Shown here in pieces: positions 62,300-64,000 of a stretch of 64,000 nucleotides of DNA. The position numbers were made by a program, and so were the translations under genes. Origin of the DNA: an archaeon (GTDB taxonomy: Archaea; Iainarchaeota; Iainarchaeia; Iainarchaeales; CSSED10-239); the NCBI GenBank assembly GCA_023230325.1, contig JALNXN010000001.1, forward strand, positions 108,000 through 171,999. Reading direction: 5' to 3'. The notes beneath the pieces are model-generated. The model did not search any database. It saw only the letters and a program-made list of their open reading frames with translations, and was not told the origin of the DNA. How positions within the stretch are numbered: position 1 is the stretch's first letter; the number at the start of each line of letters is the position of its first letter.

Positions 62300-64000
62300 T
62301 TAATCAATATGGTATACAGGAGTACAGTTTGCTGTGTTTGTAAAATCAATGTTTGTTGACCCTGTACTTAAGTCTTTAAAATTTTCAATTGCAATTAAAG
62401 ACATAGGATACCATTTTTTGGAATTGATATATGGAAATTCAGTGTACAGATCATAACCAACATTACAGATATAATCATTTGTTCTAATAGTCATGTTTAT
62501 AAGTTCTGCATAAGAGAAACCATCTTTTTCAGGGGTGCTTGGATCATCTCCAAAGGCTACAAAAACTTGACCATTTGGTAGTCCTCTTGAAGTGTAGTGA
62601 GCCCCAGCACAAAATTGATTTCCATTATCTATAAATTTTGCAGCCATACCAACTACTTCTTGTCCACCATTTAAAGGTACTGAAGTTACCATTGCATAGA
62701 TTCCTGTAATGTTGTCAGTTCCAACTAAAGGGTTTTCACACAATCCTATATCAATTGCATTGAATTTACAAACCCCATTAGTACATGTTGAGATTCCAAT
62801 ATATGGATCAGGGTTTTCACAAACTTCTCCTTGGTTAATTGATGTAGCCTTACAAGTAAAGGTACTTAAATCACAATATCTGTCTGCACAAAAAGTATCG
62901 TCTGCACAATCATCATCAGAATTACAGTTTCCTGATATACAATTTCCATTTTGACAGTATTTTTTTGCACCACAACTTATTCCATTTTCTAAGTTAGTTT
63001 CATAATCACAAGTGTAGTTTGTACATTTGTTTTGAGTACATGGATTACCATCATCACACTGAGAATCTACATTACACTCAGGTATGAACAAAGGTTGACA
63101 CACACCAACATTACAAACTCCTTCAACACCTCCAATTGTACAACTTGTACCATTTTGTTTAAAAGTATTTATTTTATTTTCATTAAATACACAACCTTTA
63201 ACACCATCACAAACAGCCGTATAATTATTGTCATTTACACACAGAGGAGATATTAGGCTTTCACAATCTGAATTATCTTGACACGAAACTACATCATATA
63301 CCTTAAACATATTACTACATATTTTGTCTCCATTATAAAATGGATTAGGTTCAGGTGGTTGTTGTGAATAAGCACATTTGGATGTTCCTGAACAAGCATT
63401 AGCATTTAGTTTATGACAAGGGTCTATTGTGTTTGTTGGACAATCTTCTTTTACTTGACAACTATATTCTTCTATACTACCATTTGGATTTTTAAGTTTA
63501 CTATAACTATATCCTATGTTATCTACATTCACACAGGTGTGATCAGCTCCACAATAGTTAGTTGTCCAATCTAAACCATCATCACATTGTGCATTTGTCA
63601 TACAATAATTTGCAGGTTCAGCTACACAAATTCCTGATGAACAAATCTCTCCAGCCTCACAATCATCATTAGAAGCACATTCAGGTTCAGCTACACAATT
63701 CCCTGCTTGACAAACCATATTATTCCCACAACTTGTTCCATTACTTACATTTTGATATGAACATTCCCCTGAAGAACAAACATTATAAGTACAAGGGTTT
63801 AGATCATCAGGACAATCTGAAGCTACAGAACATTCTGGTTCAGCTACACAATTTCCTGCTTGACAAATCATATTAGTTCCACAAAGTGTGTTGTCAGGAT
63901 ACATTGTGTTTTTACATACATAATCAGTACATGTTGTATTATAACAAAGTTGTGTTTCACAATTAGATGCAGAAGTACATTCTGGCTCTATACAGTTACC
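62300..64000 (-). CDS. Cys-rich secreted repeat protein (partial, N-terminus outside window)
   Basis: The frame is open to the right window edge (upstream of an internal Met at 63904), so the start lies outside. At least 12 Cys-rich units with patterns C-x(4-6)-D-C-x-G/D-x-x-C and N-C-V-A-E-P-E-C are visible, many with Asp/Asn pairs (calcium-like). The C-terminal 150 residues form a different compact domain (GIYAMVTSVPLNGGQEVVGMAAKFI), with a terminal NCTPVYHID. Such Cys-rich, Asp-rich repeats occur in adhesins and extracellular matrix-like proteins. No anchor is seen at the C-terminus, so anchoring must be elsewhere. Confidence 0.8.
   Translation of the reverse strand, partial: GNCIEPECTSASNCETQLCYNTTCTDYVCKNTMYPDNTLCGTNMICQAGNCVAEPECSVASDCPDDLNPCTYNVCSSGECSYQNVSNGTSCGNNMVCQAGNCVAEPECASNDDCEAGEICSSGICVAEPANYCMTNAQCDDGLDWTTNYCGADHTCVNVDNIGYSYSKLKNPNGSIEEYSCQVKEDCPTNTIDPCHKLNANACSGTSKCAYSQQPPEPNPFYNGDKICSNMFKVYDVVSCQDNSDCESLISPLCVNDNNYTAVCDGVKGCVFNENKINTFKQNGTSCTIGGVEGVCNVGVCQPLFIPECNVDSQCDDGNPCTQNKCTNYTCDYETNLENGISCGAKKYCQNGNCISGNCNSDDDCADDTFCADRYCDLSTFTCKATSINQGEVCENPDPYIGISTCTNGVCKFNAIDIGLCENPLVGTDNITGIYAMVTSVPLNGGQEVVGMAAKFIDNGNQFCAGAHYTSRGLPNGQVFVAFGDDPSTPEKDGFSYAELINMTIRTNDYICNVGYDLYTEFPYINSKKWYPMSLIAIENFKDLSTGSTNIDFTNTANCTPVYHID

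Overview
The window is very AT-rich, densely coded on both strands and uses the standard code (TGA, TAA and TAG all end intact genes). Several traits point to an archaeon: pilin-like precursors with class III signal peptides (K-A/G-Q before a hydrophobic helix), a two-domain TadC/FlaJ-type membrane platform, a COG1361-like S-layer protein beside RND exporters, a CofE-like ligase, and TATA-like boxes close to starts. With many lipid-anchored or membrane-anchored surface proteins and few recognisable biosynthetic genes, a DPANN archaeon (Woesearchaeota/Pacearchaeota-like) is the best guess. This is inference; there is no rRNA or tRNA gene in the window to settle it.

Layout. 1-3.1 kb: end of a decapeptide-repeat protein, membrane-anchored DsbA-like thioredoxin, CPBP protease, ArsR regulator with a palindromic operator, glutaredoxin. 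3.2-6.8 kb (minus): operon lysS - zinc-ribbon microprotein - DHH phosphoesterase - SPOUT methyltransferase, ended by a long hairpin. 7-21.5 kb (mostly minus): a surface-structure region with a TadC-like protein, six or more pilin-like or single-helix precursors, a frameshifted pilin paralogue in a duplicated module, and a 1666-residue cell-surface protein. No pilus ATPase is present here.

21.7-44.8 kb holds housekeeping and transport genes: ferredoxin, endonuclease IV, CofE-like ligase plus a methyltransferase-like protein, uracil/xanthine permease, DEDD exonuclease, alpha/beta hydrolase, U32 peptidase, CorA, AI-2E exporter, GtrA, ICMT-like enzyme, dicarboxylate symporter, membrane-tethered ArsR, FAD dehydrogenase, transglutaminase-like protein, DUF333-Kazal protein, Mn-type superoxide dismutase, a beta-helix surface protein and YbjQ.

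44.8-56 kb looks like a variable island: tandem paralogues broken by in-frame stops, a GNAT and a GNAT stub, an adenylate cyclase, a three-gene AbiE-type toxin-antitoxin operon flanked by 69-bp repeats, an HNH nuclease, several long gene-free stretches, and a 21-bp motif present four times. The AbiE segment is strikingly poorer in G+C than the rest.

56-64 kb: small membrane proteins, an MscS-related TM-helix protein, a COG1361-like S-layer protein with a split RND exporter (two half-length genes in one operon, with a 38-bp minisatellite inside), and the C-terminal part of a Cys-rich surface protein running off the right edge.

The most interesting candidates are the coupled third gene of the AbiE operon with its flanking repeats, the duplicated pilin module, the doubled start codon at 12969-13050, and the tandem membrane paralogues with nonsense codons.
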